Assembly (NCBI RefSeq): GCF_029887935.1
Contig: NZ_JARXRO010000011.1
Span: 185,402-249,401 of the forward strand
Length of the DNA stretch: 64,000 nt
Direction of reading: 5' to 3'
Source of the DNA: Luteimonas kalidii
GTDB taxonomy: Bacteria; Pseudomonadota; Gammaproteobacteria; Xanthomonadales; Xanthomonadaceae
The notes beneath the pieces were generated by a model. It saw only the letters and a program-made list of their open reading frames with translations. It had not been told where the DNA came from and did not search any database. Of this stretch, positions 9,116-18,836 are shown in pieces. Position 1 is the first letter of the stretch; each line of letters starts with the position of its first letter. Position numbers and translations under genes: made by a program.

Positions 9116-10057
9116 TCAGGCCTGTTCGGGTTTCGCGCGCGCGCCGCGCAGGCGCTGCACGCCCATCACCACGCCGACCGTGATCGCGCCGGCGATGATG
9201 CCGACCACCGCGTTGATCAGCATCGGCGTGAGTGCGCCGAGCACGGCGCCGACGCCGGGCACGGCGGCCGCGTCCACCGCCGCGTCCTCGACCCATTCGG
9301 CCAGGGCGTGGAAGCCGTGGACCAGGATGCCGCCGCCGACGAGGAACATCGCCGCGGTGCCCGCGATCGCCAGGCCCTTCATCAGCCACGGCGCCGCGCG
9401 CAGGATGCCGTTGCCGATCGCGCGCGTGGCGGCGCTCGCGGCGCGGCTCAGGTACAGGCCGAAGTCGTCCAGCTTCACGATGCCGGCGACCAGTCCGTAC
9501 ACGCCCACGGTCATCAGTGCCGCGATGCCGACCAGCACGCCGAGCTGGACCGTGAACGGCTTGCCCGCGACGGTTCCCAGCGAGATCACGATGATCTCCG
9601 CGGAGAGGATGAAGTCGGTGCGGATCGCCCCCTTGATCTTGTCCTTCTCCTGCGCCAGCAGTTCCGTGTCCGAGCGCGACAGCGCCTGCACGTGCGCCCT
9701 GTGGTGGGCCTCCGCCTCGCCCTTGTGCAGGAATTTGTGCAGCAGTTTCTCGACCCCCTCGTAGCAGAGGAACAGGCCGCCGGCCATCATCAGCGGCGTG
9801 ACCAACCAGGGCAGGAACGTGCTGATCGCCAGCGCCGCCGGCACCAGGATCGCCTTGTTGACCATCGAGCCCTTCGCCACCGCCCACACCACCGGCAGTT
9901 CGCGTGCGGCGCGCACGCCGCTGACCTGCTCGGCATTGAGCGCCAGGTCGTCGCCGAGCACGCCGGCGGTCTTCCTGGCCGCCACCTTGGTCATCGCGGC
10001 CACGTCGTCGAGGATGGTGGCGATGTCGTCGAGCAGGACCAGCAGGCTGGAGGCCAT
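9116..10057 (-). CDS. DUF808 (YedI-type) inner-membrane protein
   Basis: A 313-residue member of the DUF808/YedI family, which has no assigned function. It begins with the family's [18 protein letters not shown] amphipathic segment, then [19 protein letters not shown], and has five or more hydrophobic helices, including [17 protein letters not shown] and a glycine-rich C-terminal pair. A short charged region with histidines (about 105-125) may be cytoplasmic. Immediately before the start, on the coding strand, is a short C-rich stretch resembling the repeats before prs and ychF. It stands alone, converging on the ubiquinone hydroxylase. Confidence 0.85.
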   Translation of the reverse strand: MASSLLVLLDDIATILDDVAAMTKVAARKTAGVLGDDLALNAEQVSGVRAARELPVVWAVAKGSMVNKAILVPAALAISTFLPWLVTPLMMAGGLFLCYEGVEKLLHKFLHKGEAEAHHRAHVQALSRSDTELLAQEKDKIKGAIRTDFILSAEIIVISLGTVAGKPFTVQLGVLVGIAALMTVGVYGLVAGIVKLDDFGLYLSRAASAATRAIGNGILRAAPWLMKGLAIAGTAAMFLVGGGILVHGFHALAEWVEDAAVDAAAVPGVGAVLGALTPMLINAVVGIIAGAITVGVVMGVQRLRGARAKPEQA

Positions 10058-10166
10058 GGGGGATCCGGGAATGGAGGACGGGCGATTGTAGGCGGCGTCT
10101 CGCGCACGGCGGGTGACCGTGCGCACGACGGCCCCCGCGCGGGGGCGCCAGCGAGGCGGTGGCCGG

Positions 10167-10547
10167 CTAGCGACGCAGCCGTGCGGTGTATTCGTCGCGG
10201 TCGATGCGGCCGTTGCCGTCGGCGTCGATCGAGACGAAGTCCGCGCTGAGCGCGGGCGCGTGCGCCGTTTCGGCGGCGTCGAGCGTGCCGTCCCCGTCGA
10301 CGTCCATGGCATCGAAGGCGCGGCTGGCGCGCACCAGCGCCGGATCCACCACGCGCGTGTTCAGGGTGACGTCGTCCTCGACGTCGATCCGGACCGTGGC
10401 GGTGGCCGGATCCGCCGCCGGTGTCGCGGTGTCCTGCGTCACCGGCGTGGCGTCGGGGCGCACGGGCGTCGACTGCGCCGTTGCGACGGCACTGGCCGCG
10501 ACCAGGGCGGCGGCGGAGAGGAAACGCAGGGCGGTGGGGACAGGCAT
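10167..10547 (-). CDS. Exported EF-hand calcium-binding protein
   Basis: A 126-residue secreted or periplasmic protein. The signal peptide ends near ATAQ (residue 25), followed by a Thr/Pro/Ala-rich linker and two EF-hand loops: [12 protein letters not shown] at 82-93 and [12 protein letters not shown] at 108-119, each with acidic residues at loop positions 1, 3, 5 and 12. It should bind two calcium ions. Several such small EF-hand proteins occur in Xanthomonadaceae; their roles are unknown. A GCCCCC-GCGC-GGGGGC hairpin follows the stop but lacks a T-tract. Confidence 0.8.
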   Translation of the reverse strand: MPVPTALRFLSAAALVAASAVATAQSTPVRPDATPVTQDTATPAADPATATVRIDVEDDVTLNTRVVDPALVRASRAFDAMDVDGDGTLDAAETAHAPALSADFVSIDADGNGRIDRDEYTARLRR

Positions 10548-10643
10548 GGGGCGCTCCGGACGTGGTGACGCCGCGATGCTGGTCCCTGCGCGATGAAACG
10601 GCCGTCAAGCCGGCCTGCCGCCAGATGTGCGGCGCGCGTGCGT

Positions 10644-11705
10644 TCAGTCGTCGCCGGTGCGCCGGGCGTGGACGGTGATTTCCTCTCGATCGTGGTACAG
10701 CTGGCGGGCGCGCACCGCCAGCGGCACCGTCGCGGCCTCGGCGAAGGCCTCCAGGCTGCGCTGCGTCTCCAGCCAGCGCTTCTTCATCGGCAGCTTGAGG
10801 TTGAAGATTGTCTGCCGGCACCAGCCCTCGCGCAGCCAGTCGCCCATGCGCCGCGCGACCCGCGCCGGCTGCTCGACCATGTCGCACACCATCCAGTCCA
10901 GCGGCCGCGGCGGCTGCCAGCGGAAGCCGTCCGCGCGCAGGTGCTCGACGCGTCCGGTGTCGAGTACGTGCTGGCGCAGCGGACCGTTGTCGATCGCGGT
11001 CACGACCAGGCCGTGCCGCGCCAGGACCCAGGTCCAGCCGCCGGGTGCGGCGCCCAGGTCGGCCGCCGTCATTCCGGGGCGCAGCCCGTCGCGGCGCTGG
11101 CCACCGTCGAGCAGGCTCAGCACGGCCTCCTCGAGCTTGAGCGCCGAACGCGAGGGCGCGTCGTGATGCAGCTTCAACCGCGGTACGCCCAGCGGCCAGG
11201 GCGCGCTGGCGGCGGGATCGGCCTCGGCGAGGAAGGCGTGGTCGCCGGCGACGAAGCACACGTGCAGGCGCGTCGCCTGGGGGTCGTCGGCGACGGCCAG
11301 CAGGCCGCGCTTGCGCAGCGCCGGTCGCAACGCGTTGCCGAAGCTGCGGGCCAGGCCCGAGAGCGGCTTGCCGGCGTCCGAATCCGGGTGTTCGACCCAC
11401 ACCGTGCCGTACACCGGCGCTGTGACCGGGCGCGCGGCATCGAGCGCGGCGAGGATCGGCGCGATGCGGTCGCGCGGATCCAGCCCGCGCAGTTCGGCCA
11501 GCAGCCGCAGCGACTGCCGGGCGAACACCAGCGTGCGCCAGGGCAGGTGCGTGGACAGCGCCTCGTCGCCGACGAACAGCACGTAGCCGTCGCCGCGCGC
11601 GGTGCGCGCATGGCCGTGCAGCCCCGCTTCCGCGGCGCGATCACCGAGTTCGGCGGCCAGGTCGGGTTCGAACCCGGCGCGGCAGTAGCACAGCAGGCCG
11701 TTCAC
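10644..11705 (-). CDS. rlmM: 23S rRNA 2'-O-ribose C2498 methyltransferase RlmM
   Basis: Methylates C2498 of 23S rRNA using S-adenosylmethionine. The 353-residue product has the RlmM opening GLLCYCRAGFEPDLAAEL and an N-terminal THUMP-like region. It then has a RrmJ/FtsJ-like Rossmann fold with the SAM motif ADLGAAPGGWTWVLA, the DWMVCDMVEQP motif and a conserved FNLKLPMKKRW lysine segment. Length and motif order match the family. It is followed after nine bases by the deaminase gene on the same strand. Confidence 0.94.
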   Translation of the reverse strand: MNGLLCYCRAGFEPDLAAELGDRAAEAGLHGHARTARGDGYVLFVGDEALSTHLPWRTLVFARQSLRLLAELRGLDPRDRIAPILAALDAARPVTAPVYGTVWVEHPDSDAGKPLSGLARSFGNALRPALRKRGLLAVADDPQATRLHVCFVAGDHAFLAEADPAASAPWPLGVPRLKLHHDAPSRSALKLEEAVLSLLDGGQRRDGLRPGMTAADLGAAPGGWTWVLARHGLVVTAIDNGPLRQHVLDTGRVEHLRADGFRWQPPRPLDWMVCDMVEQPARVARRMGDWLREGWCRQTIFNLKLPMKKRWLETQRSLEAFAEAATVPLAVRARQLYHDREEITVHARRTGDD

Positions 11706-11714
11706 CGGCCGCGC

Positions 11715-12293
11715 TCAGTAGCTGCGGGCACCGGATTGCCCGTACTGGCGCAGCACGTCGCGTGCGGCGTCGCGATGCAGGTCGCGCACCACCTCGATCC
11801 CGCGCCGGGCGAGCTCGCCGATCCAGTCGGCGGGCAGCGGACCTTCGTCGAACTCGGTGAGCGCTTCGACATCCTCGGAGCGGGCCCCGATCAGCAGCCG
11901 GTCGATGCCGGCCCACACCGTGGCGCCATAGCACTGGCAGCACGGTTGCGCCGAGGTCGCCAGCACGTAGCGGCCGACGACGTTGTCGTCCAGGTCGCGG
12001 TTCAGGCGCGCGCGGCCGAGCCGCTGCTGCGCCAGCATGTAGGCCATGGTCTCGGCGTGCGCCACCGAGCAGTGTTGCGGCAGCACGCGGTTGACGCCGA
12101 TCGACACGATCCGGTCGTCGGCGGCGTCGAACACCACCGCGCCGAACGGCCCGCCGCTGCAGGCCTCGATGTTCAGCCGCGACAGCTCGATGGCGAGCGC
12201 CACCTTGGCCTCGTCGCCCGGGTATGCCTGCGCCGGGTCGACCACGCCGTGCGCCCATTCGGGCAGGGTCAGCAGGACCTGGGCCGTCAGCAT
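11715..12293 (-). CDS. CDA-fold nucleoside/guanine deaminase-like protein
   Basis: A 192-residue zinc deaminase of the cytidine deaminase-like fold. Zinc and proton-shuttle residues are present: HAE (His79-Glu81) and PCCQC (Cys118, Cys121). The NR.LP..C.VAHAE context resembles guanine deaminase or tRNA-adenosine deaminase relatives, but the C-terminal part (LTEFDEGPLPADWIGELARRG) is closer to nucleoside deaminases of unknown substrate. The start codon shares one base with the upstream lipoprotein stop (TGATG), so the genes are coupled. Substrate cannot be read from the sequence. Confidence 0.82.
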   Translation of the reverse strand: MLTAQVLLTLPEWAHGVVDPAQAYPGDEAKVALAIELSRLNIEACSGGPFGAVVFDAADDRIVSIGVNRVLPQHCSVAHAETMAYMLAQQRLGRARLNRDLDDNVVGRYVLATSAQPCCQCYGATVWAGIDRLLIGARSEDVEALTEFDEGPLPADWIGELARRGIEVVRDLHRDAARDVLRQYGQSGARSY

Positions 12294-12667
12294 CAGCGAT
12301 CCACCCGGATCGGGCCGTCCACGGCGCGGCACTGGCCCTGCACGCAATCGCAGGCCTGGATCTCCTTCCAGCCGCACACCGACGCCATGCCGCTGCGTTC
12401 GCATTCGGCGCGCACCGCATCCGGATCCACGGTCGCATCCCTGTTCACGCAGGCGGGGAAGTAACCGCAGCAGTTGCCGACGTTCTTCACCTCGCAGTCG
12501 TCGGCGACGCGGCAGGTGGTGTCGGGCGCGGTGGCATGCTCCGGTGCGACCGGTGCAGCGGCAGGCGGAGCGCTGTCCGGCGCAGGCGCTGCAGCGGGCG
12601 CATGGGGCGCGCAGGCCACGACCGCGAGCAGCAGCGACAGGACGGACAGGCGAGCGCGCAGTCGCAT
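12293..12667 (-). CDS. Small cysteine-rich lipoprotein, function unknown
   Basis: A 124-residue predicted lipoprotein: a short basic N-terminus, a hydrophobic stretch and a lipobox ending in VVAC. An Ala/Pro-rich linker follows. The remaining ~75 residues contain nine cysteines in a spaced pattern (C-x5-C-x7-CC-x5-C, then C, C, C-x-C and x4-C), suggesting a compact disulphide-stabilised domain in the periplasm. An upstream GTG could add two residues; the ATG is preferred. It lies between glnS and the deaminase. I do not recognise the domain. Confidence 0.75.
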   Translation of the reverse strand: MRLRARLSVLSLLLAVVACAPHAPAAAPAPDSAPPAAAPVAPEHATAPDTTCRVADDCEVKNVGNCCGYFPACVNRDATVDPDAVRAECERSGMASVCGWKEIQACDCVQGQCRAVDGPIRVDR

Positions 12668-12675
12668 CTGCACGC

Positions 12676-14448
12676 TCAGGCCTTCGCCGCCCAGGTGTCG
12701 CGCAGCGAGACGCTGCGGTTGAACACCGGTGCGTCGGGACGATGGTCGTGGCGGTCGGCGACGAAATAGCCCAGCCGCTCGAACTGGTACGACTGCTCCG
12801 GCGCCGCGTCGGCGGCCGCGGGTTCGACGAAGCCGCGCACGCTGCGCTTCGAGTCGGGATTGAGGTGGTCGCGATAGGTCCTGCCTCCGGCCTCGTCGTC
12901 GGGGTCGGCAACGGAGAACAGGCGGTCGTACAGGCGGATCTCGGCCGCCACCGCATGCGCCGCGCTCACCCAGTGGAGCGTGCCCTTGACCTTGCGGTTG
13001 GCCCCCTCCATCCCCGGCCGCGATTCCGGATCGAGCCAGCCGCGCAGTTCCACCACGGTGCCGTCCGCGTCCTTCACCACCTCGTCCACGCGCGCGATCC
13101 CGGCGCCGCGCAGGCGCACTTCGCCGCCCGGCACCAGCCGCTTCCAGCCCTTGGGCGGCACTTCGGCGAAGTCATCGCGCTCGATCCACAGCTCGCGCGA
13201 GAACGGCACCTCGCGCGTGCCCAGCGCCTCGTCCTTGGGATGGTTGGCGAAGGCCAGCGTCTCGACGTGGTCCTCCGGCAGGTTGGCCAGGACCAGCTTC
13301 AGCGGATCGACCACCGCCATGCGTCGCGGCGCGTGCGCGTCGAGTTCGTCGCGCAGCGCGCCTTCCAGCACCGAGAAGTCGATCACCGAGTTCTGCTTGC
13401 TGATGCCGACACGGTCCACGAACAGGCGCAGCGCCGCGGGCGTGTAGCCGCGCCGGCGCAGGCCCTGCAGGGTGTACATGCGCGGATCGTCCCAGCCGTC
13501 GACCAAACCCTCGCCCACCAGCGCCACCAGCTTGCGCTTGCTCATCACCGTGAAGTTGATGTTGAGCCGCGAGAACTCGATCTGGCGCGGCTTGGCGGCG
13601 ACGTTCGGCAGTCCCTTCGCGGACAGCGGCGCGAGCAGGTCGGGCGAGCCGGCGAGATCCACCTTGTCGACGCACCAGTCGTACAGCGGCCGGTGGTCCT
13701 CGAACTCAAGCGTGCACAGCGAGTGCGTGATCCCCTCGATCGCGTCGCCCAGGGCATGCGCGAAGTCGTACATCGGATAGATGCACCAGCCGGCGCCCGC
13801 GATCGGATGCGGCATGTGCTTGATCCGGTACAGGGCCGGGTCGCGCAGGTTGATGTTGCCGCTGGCCATGTCGATCTTCGCCCGCAGGGTGCGGGCGCCG
13901 TCGGGGAACTCGCCCGCGCGCATGCGCCTGAACAGGTCGAGGTTCTCCTCCACCGATCTGCCGCGGAAGGGCGAATCGCGACCCGGTTCGGTCAGGTTGC
14001 CGCGGTACTCGCGGATCTGCTCGGGCGTCAGGTCGCAGACGAAGGCGTCCCCCTGGCGGATCAGCTTCTCCGCCGCCAGCGCGTACACCTCGAAGTAGTC
14101 CGAGGCGTGGCGCAGCTCGGCCCAGTCGAAGCCCAGCCAGCGCACGTCCTCCTGGATCGCCTGCACGAAGGCCGGGTCTTCCCTGGCCGGGTTGGTGTCG
14201 TCGAAGCGCAGGTTGCACAGGCCGCCGAATTCCTCGGCCACGCCGAAATCCAGACAGATCGCCTTGGCGTGGCCGATATGGAGGTAGCCGTTGGGTTCGG
14301 GCGGGAAGCGGGTGCGGATGGCCGCGTGCTTCCCGCTCGCCAGGTCGTCGCGGACGATCTGGCGGATGAAGTCCTGGCGCGGGGCGCCGCCGGGGGCGGC
14401 GTCCGGGAGGGCCGGACGGACGCCGGTGGCCGGATCGGATGGGGTCAT
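12676..14448 (-). CDS. glnS: Glutaminyl-tRNA synthetase
   Basis: Class I aminoacyl-tRNA synthetase charging tRNA-Gln. The 590-residue product has the HIGH signature at 57-60 (PNGYLHIGHAK), the class I MSKRK loop near 302-306, and the C-terminal beta-barrel anticodon-binding domains seen in GlnRS. Length is slightly above the E. coli enzyme because of a short N-terminal extension rich in Pro and Ala. The cognate tRNA-Gln gene is also in this window. On the minus strand a TACACT hexamer about 25 bases before the ATG could be a -10 element, but no convincing -35 was found. Confidence 0.97.
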   Translation of the reverse strand: MTPSDPATGVRPALPDAAPGGAPRQDFIRQIVRDDLASGKHAAIRTRFPPEPNGYLHIGHAKAICLDFGVAEEFGGLCNLRFDDTNPAREDPAFVQAIQEDVRWLGFDWAELRHASDYFEVYALAAEKLIRQGDAFVCDLTPEQIREYRGNLTEPGRDSPFRGRSVEENLDLFRRMRAGEFPDGARTLRAKIDMASGNINLRDPALYRIKHMPHPIAGAGWCIYPMYDFAHALGDAIEGITHSLCTLEFEDHRPLYDWCVDKVDLAGSPDLLAPLSAKGLPNVAAKPRQIEFSRLNINFTVMSKRKLVALVGEGLVDGWDDPRMYTLQGLRRRGYTPAALRLFVDRVGISKQNSVIDFSVLEGALRDELDAHAPRRMAVVDPLKLVLANLPEDHVETLAFANHPKDEALGTREVPFSRELWIERDDFAEVPPKGWKRLVPGGEVRLRGAGIARVDEVVKDADGTVVELRGWLDPESRPGMEGANRKVKGTLHWVSAAHAVAAEIRLYDRLFSVADPDDEAGGRTYRDHLNPDSKRSVRGFVEPAAADAAPEQSYQFERLGYFVADRHDHRPDAPVFNRSVSLRDTWAAKA

Positions 14449-14722
14449 GGGGCGCGGGTGAGGGCAAAAACACAGTGTAGCCGAGGCAGCGCGGGGGCCC
14501 GGCCCTGCTGATCCGTGCACGCGGTATCGCAGATAATGTGACGCAGACCCTGCTTCAGGTCGGCACGAAAGTTGCTTTCAATAGGCGCAGGAGACGCCAG
14601 ATGCCCACGGGCCCATACATCGCCGGTTCCACGGTCGAGCCGCCGCAGCAGCCCTGTTCCCGCCGGGTCCGGCGGGGCGTGGCCGCGCGCCCCGGCCGGC
14701 CGGGAGGTGGGTCCTGAGCGGC

Positions 14723-16891
14723 GTGGCGCGCAGCTTCGGTGGCGGGCGCCACGAGGGCCTGATCGCGATCTGCCTGGTGCTGATGCTCGGGCTGTTCGCG
14801 GCGGCCGTCGCAGGCGGGCTGCCCGATCCCTCGGGCGTCCGGGTACGGATGGAGCCCCTGGCGGATGCGCAGCGTCCCTCCGATGCGCCGGTCGACGGCA
14901 CGTACAGGGGCGCCCGGCTGCAATTCGATCTTCCGCCGCGGGTGCCCGGTTCGCGCTGGGTGCTGCGTCTGGAGCGCGAGGCGGTGGATGCGGTCTGGCT
15001 GCAGCGCGAGGGCTGGCGCAGCCGGACGCTAGGCTTCTTCCACCCGGATGCCGCCACCGGGGTGCTGCCCAGCAGCTATCTGTTCGCGCTGCCGGCCGAC
15101 TGGGCGGGGCCGGTGGAACTCGAGCTGCATACCGTCGGCGCGCAGCGGCGGGCGCTGCAGCCGGAACTGATCGGCGAGGCCCAGGCCATGCGCCTGGAGC
15201 AGTACGGCATCGCCGCCAGCGCGATGATCTACGCCAGCCTGTTCACGATCGGGCTGCTGGCGCTGGCGCTGTTCTCGGCCGCCCGGGACCGCATGTTCCT
15301 CGCCCTGTTCGCATTCACCGGCGTCGCCCTGCTGGCGCTGTCCGCGGTCAACGGACACCTGTACCAGCTGCCGGGGCTGCGCGCGTTCGCGTTCTGGCGC
15401 ACGCAGGGTGTGATCGCGCTGCTGCTGCTGCTGTGCGCGGCCTGGCTGCAGATGCTGCTGCAGTACGCCGGCCTGGCCCAGGGACGTACGCGCTGGAAGC
15501 GGCTGGTGGACGGCGCGTCGCTGGCGCTGGTGGCGCTGGTGGCGGTGTGCCTGCTCAACCTGCCGCAGGTGGCGCGGATGCTGGCGCAGGTGCAGGGGGT
15601 GTTGTTCGGCATCGCGCTGCTGCTCGGCCTGGCACTGCTGGGCGATGCGGCGCGACGGCGCACGCTGATGGCGCTGCCGCTGGCGGCGCTCGGGGTGCTG
15701 ACCCTGGCGGGGGTGGCGCTGCTGGAACTGTCCAGCCGCAGCCACCTGCTCGATGGCGCGCTGCTGCGCTACGGCTATCAGCTGGCGATCGTGGTCGGGG
15801 TGGCGATCCTCGCCGTCGGGCTGGTGGGACGGATCGGCGAGTACCGTCAGCAGCGCGACCGCGAGCAGCTGGCGCGCGCGGACACCGAGCGCCGGATGCA
15901 GCGCGAAGCGGCGCGTTCGGGCCTGTCGTCCGAACTGCATTCGCGTCTGCGCACGCTGCCGCCGGGCGACATTCCGTGGGCCGCGTTCCGGCTCCTGATC
16001 GAACGGCTGATGCCGCTGCTGCCGGTCGAGCACTGCGTCGTGGTCACCCAGGGCTACCACGGCCAGGACGCGCTGGTGGTCGAGCCGGTGGCCGGCACCG
16101 ACGCGGTGCGCGCGCAGCTGGGACGTCGCCAGCTGGCGCTCAAGCGACAGGCGGCGAACGGCATCCCGCTCCAGCAGCCGGTCACCGAGGCCGGCGCGCC
16201 GTCGATCCTCGCCATCGAGGCGGTCGTGCCGCTGCAGATCCGCGCGCCTGCGTGGGGAGCGCTGCTGCTGCAGCGGCGCGGGACGGATGGATTCACCACC
16301 GAGGAACTGTCGCTGGCGGGCGAGTTCGCGCGCCAGACGCTGCAGCAGGTCGAGCAGGCCATGGCGGCGGTACAGCTGAGGCAGTCGGCGGAACTCGACG
16401 CGCTCACCGGCAGCTTCAACCGGCGCACCATCGACCAGTGGCTGACGCGCAGCTTCTCCGAGGGCGCGCGCTCCGGCCAGCCGGTCTCGGTGCTGTTCCT
16501 CGACCTGGACCACTTCAAGTCGATCAACGACCGCCACGGCCATGCCTGCGGCGACGCCGCCCTGCGCGAGGTGGCCCTCGCCCTGCGCGGGGCACTGCAG
16601 GAAGGCGACCTGTTCGGCCGCTATGGCGGTGAGGAATTCATCGTGATCCTGCCCGGACGCAACGGCGCCGCCGCGCGCGTGGTCGCCGAGCAGCTGCGCA
16701 TGGCGGTCGATGACCTTCGACCCGACTGCAGCGGGCAGGTGCTTCACCTGACCGTGAGCGTGGGTGTCGCCACGCGCCTGGAGCGCGAGGACACGCCGGA
16801 GGCGACCCTCGCGCGTGCCGATCGCGCGCTGTATTCGGCCAAGGCCGCCGGCCGCAACTGCGTGCAGGTGGCGCCCGCGGTGTTCCGCTGA
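14723..16891 (+). CDS. Membrane-bound diguanylate cyclase (7TM-DISM-like sensor, GGDEF)
   Basis: A 722-residue protein predicted to make cyclic di-GMP. Order: an N-terminal hydrophobic helix, a periplasmic beta-rich domain (about 40-155) resembling 7TMR-DISM extracellular domains, seven hydrophobic helices (about 165-370), a linker and a GAF-like region (about 400-545), then a GGDEF domain whose active site reads RYGGEEF near 635. The metal-binding [10 protein letters not shown] motif is intact. The upstream inhibitory RxxD site reads QEGD, so product inhibition may be absent. The start is a GTG with a GGGAGG-like ribosome site about 13 bases upstream. Confidence 0.9.
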   Translation: MARSFGGGRHEGLIAICLVLMLGLFAAAVAGGLPDPSGVRVRMEPLADAQRPSDAPVDGTYRGARLQFDLPPRVPGSRWVLRLEREAVDAVWLQREGWRSRTLGFFHPDAATGVLPSSYLFALPADWAGPVELELHTVGAQRRALQPELIGEAQAMRLEQYGIAASAMIYASLFTIGLLALALFSAARDRMFLALFAFTGVALLALSAVNGHLYQLPGLRAFAFWRTQGVIALLLLLCAAWLQMLLQYAGLAQGRTRWKRLVDGASLALVALVAVCLLNLPQVARMLAQVQGVLFGIALLLGLALLGDAARRRTLMALPLAALGVLTLAGVALLELSSRSHLLDGALLRYGYQLAIVVGVAILAVGLVGRIGEYRQQRDREQLARADTERRMQREAARSGLSSELHSRLRTLPPGDIPWAAFRLLIERLMPLLPVEHCVVVTQGYHGQDALVVEPVAGTDAVRAQLGRRQLALKRQAANGIPLQQPVTEAGAPSILAIEAVVPLQIRAPAWGALLLQRRGTDGFTTEELSLAGEFARQTLQQVEQAMAAVQLRQSAELDALTGSFNRRTIDQWLTRSFSEGARSGQPVSVLFLDLDHFKSINDRHGHACGDAALREVALALRGALQEGDLFGRYGGEEFIVILPGRNGAAARVVAEQLRMAVDDLRPDCSGQVLHLTVSVGVATRLEREDTPEATLARADRALYSAKAAGRNCVQVAPAVFR

Positions 16892-16956
16892 CGCCGGCGC
16901 CGGTTGAAGTCGGGCGATCCGGCCACACATCGGTTGCCCCACGCAGGAGACGTCCC

Positions 16957-17604
16957 ATGATCGGAATCGGAGCCTGGAAGCAGCGCCTGCCGGCGCCCGG
17001 CGAAGCCTTGCCCGGACGCGCGCAGCCGCTGCCGCTGCACAACCGGCACCATGTGCTCGGCACGCCGCTGAAGGACGGATTCGAGGGCCTGGCGCGGGTG
17101 CAGTTCGGCATGGGCTGCTTCTGGGGCGCGGAGCGCGCCTTCTGGTCGCTGCCGGGCGTGGTCACCACGGCGGTCGGCTATGCCGGGGGCCAGACCCCGA
17201 ACCCGACCTATCGCGAGGTGTGCTCGGGTCAGACCGGGCACGCGGAGGTGGTGCTGGTGGTCTACGACCCGGCGAAGCTGCCGTTCGAGACCCTGCTGCA
17301 GACCTTCTGGGAGGGCCACGACCCGACCCAGGGCATGCGCCAGGGCAACGACGCCGGCACCCAGTACCGTTCGGCGATCTACAGCGACACGCCCGAACAG
17401 CACGCGCTCGCGTCGCGCAGCCGCGACGCCTACCAGGCGAGCCTGCGCGAGGCCGGCCACGGCGCCATCACCACCGAGCTCGTGCATCCGGCGCCGACGT
17501 TCCATTACGCCGAGAACGAGCACCAGCAGTACCTGTCGAAGCATCCGGCCGGGTATTGCGGCCTCGGCGGGACGGGCGTCAGCTGCCCGGTAGGGCTGGC
17601 CTGA
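16957..17604 (+). CDS. msrA: Peptide-methionine (S)-S-oxide reductase MsrA
   Basis: Repairs oxidised methionine (S-sulfoxide). The 215-residue, E. coli-length enzyme has the catalytic GCFWG motif (Cys54), the glutamate- and tyrosine-bearing segments typical of MsrA ([17 protein letters not shown]), and C-terminal recycling cysteines at 201 and 210. An AGGAGA ribosome site lies eight bases before the ATG. It stands near the oxyR-ahpCF cluster, so this part of the chromosome is rich in oxidative-damage functions, although no OxyR site was found at msrA itself. Confidence 0.96.
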   Translation: MIGIGAWKQRLPAPGEALPGRAQPLPLHNRHHVLGTPLKDGFEGLARVQFGMGCFWGAERAFWSLPGVVTTAVGYAGGQTPNPTYREVCSGQTGHAEVVLVVYDPAKLPFETLLQTFWEGHDPTQGMRQGNDAGTQYRSAIYSDTPEQHALASRSRDAYQASLREAGHGAITTELVHPAPTFHYAENEHQQYLSKHPAGYCGLGGTGVSCPVGLA

Positions 17605-17638
17605 CCGCAGCGTCGCGGTCCGCGCAGCCGGCGTCGCG

Positions 17639-18286
17639 CTACCGCAGCACCTCGATCGAGCAGGCGTACACCAGTTCGCAGGCGCCGTTGCCACGGTCGT
17701 CGCGGCTGAGCGAGCTGCGCCACCGCCAGCCGTTGCCCGTCTCGGCCTGCACCAGCCAGCCACGGATGCGCACGCGGTCGTCACGCCGCACCCGGCGCAG
17801 CGACTGCGCGGCGGCCGCATCGGCCGGGATGATGTGCATGTTCGCGCTGCTGCGGATGAGATCCTCCAGCGGCAGCGGCGGTTCGCCCGACCAGCGATAG
17901 TGGTACCAGCGCGCGGACTGCCGGATCTGCAGCCGGTCCAGGACCGCATCCTCGCGCATCCGGTCCCAGCCCAGCGCCAGGTCCGTGGGGGAAAACGCCG
18001 CCTCGCGACCGACGCTGTAGTCCTCCCGCGAGAGCACGCGCGCATCGATGCGGAAGCCCGCCAGCGGGGTCAGCGTGCCGGCCTCGAGCCGGAACGGCGC
18101 CAGCGAGCGCGGAAGCTCCGTCTGCAGCGGTCCGTCGGCGGGATCGCTGCCCGCCGGGGGCGGGCAGCTGAGGGTGGTGCCGGGTGCGGCCGCAGGTGCG
18201 CTCGGCTGGCGCGGCGAGTACGGCGAGAACCACCAGCCGATCGCACCGAGCAGCAGCCCGGCCAGCGCCACCCTGCGCAGCGCCAT
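17639..18286 (-). CDS. Conserved exported or membrane-anchored protein, function unknown
   Basis: A 215-residue protein with an N-terminal hydrophobic helix (LAGLLLGAIGWWF) that may be a signal anchor, then a soluble domain. Distinct segments include DYSVGREAAFSPTDLALGWD, SARWYHYRWSGEPPLP, SSANMHIIPAD and a C-terminal WRWRSSLSRDDRGNGACELVYA with two cysteines. The RVRRDDRVRIRGWLVQ stretch looks like an OB-fold strand. No known catalytic motif is visible. It lies three bases after the rnk-like gene and is probably cotranscribed with it. Confidence 0.75.
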   Translation of the reverse strand: MALRRVALAGLLLGAIGWWFSPYSPRQPSAPAAAPGTTLSCPPPAGSDPADGPLQTELPRSLAPFRLEAGTLTPLAGFRIDARVLSREDYSVGREAAFSPTDLALGWDRMREDAVLDRLQIRQSARWYHYRWSGEPPLPLEDLIRSSANMHIIPADAAAAQSLRRVRRDDRVRIRGWLVQAETGNGWRWRSSLSRDDRGNGACELVYACSIEVLR

Positions 18287-18289
18287 CGG

Positions 18290-18697
18290 TCAGGCCGCGG
18301 GCTGGACGCCGGTGACGCGCAGGCGCAGCGCGCGCCCCTGCGGGGTGGCCCAGTCGATCGACTGGCCGACCGAAAGCCCGAGCAGTGCGCTGCCGACCGG
18401 GGCCAGCACCGAGATCCTGCCCGCACCGGCATCGGCTTCCTGCGGGAAGACCAGGGTGAGTTCGTGGCGTTCGCCCGAATGCTCGTCGACGCACTCGACC
18501 TGCGCGTGCATGCCCACCACGTCGGCCGGCATGTCGGCGTCGTCGACGACCTCGGCGCGCGCGAGCTCGGTGAGCAGGGCGTCGGCGGCGGGGTCGTGCT
18601 GCCACTGCGGCGATTCGAGCAGGGCATCCAGGCGCGCGGCGTCGCGGCGCGACACGCGGATCGAAGGGGGCAGGCCGCTGGCGGGCTGGGTGGTCAT
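18290..18697 (-). CDS. rnk: Rnk-like GreA/GreB C-terminal domain protein (nucleoside diphosphate kinase regulator)
   Basis: A 135-residue protein with a short N-terminal helical region and the FKBP-like C-terminal domain of GreA/GreB. The diagnostic segment is VLAPVGSALLGLSVGQSIDW followed by RALRLRVTGV. Proteins of this size are usually annotated Rnk, which binds RNA polymerase and affects nucleoside diphosphate kinase levels. It lacks the long coiled coil of true Gre factors. A terminator for the upstream oxyR unit lies in the gap before it, so it probably has its own promoter. Confidence 0.8.
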   Translation of the reverse strand: MTTQPASGLPPSIRVSRRDAARLDALLESPQWQHDPAADALLTELARAEVVDDADMPADVVGMHAQVECVDEHSGERHELTLVFPQEADAGAGRISVLAPVGSALLGLSVGQSIDWATPQGRALRLRVTGVQPAA

Positions 18698-18738
18698 GGC
18701 GTCGGAACTCCGGACTGGGCGGCGCCTGTCGCGCGCGC

Positions 18739-18761
18739 AAAGAAAAACGGACGGCGCGTCC
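18739..18761 (-). terminator. Rho-independent terminator after oxyR
   Basis: Read on the minus strand, GGACG-CGC-CGTCC is followed by GTTTTTCTTT. The stem is only five pairs, but the T-rich tail is strong for this GC-rich genome. It lies 76 bases beyond the oxyR stop and before rnk, so it should end oxyR transcription. Confidence 0.55.
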
Positions 18762-18836
18762 AACGCGTCGCCCGCTGTGGTGAGGGCTACCGTAGCGCCG
18801 CGTGGGCGGCGCATCAAGTGGGGCGGCAGGCGCCGT

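Noticed and set aside
10131..10146. Hairpin GCCCCC-GCGC-GGGGGC as terminator of the EF-hand gene
   Set aside because: No T-tract follows on either strand, so intrinsic termination is not supported; such GC palindromes arise often in this composition.
14449..14722. Small gene or RNA between glnS and the GGDEF gene
   Set aside because: A short AT-richer patch with a GATAAT hexamer (14,532) and a CCCGCCG/CGGCGGG hairpin (14,659) were seen, but no matching -35, T-tract or coding frame supports a separate unit.
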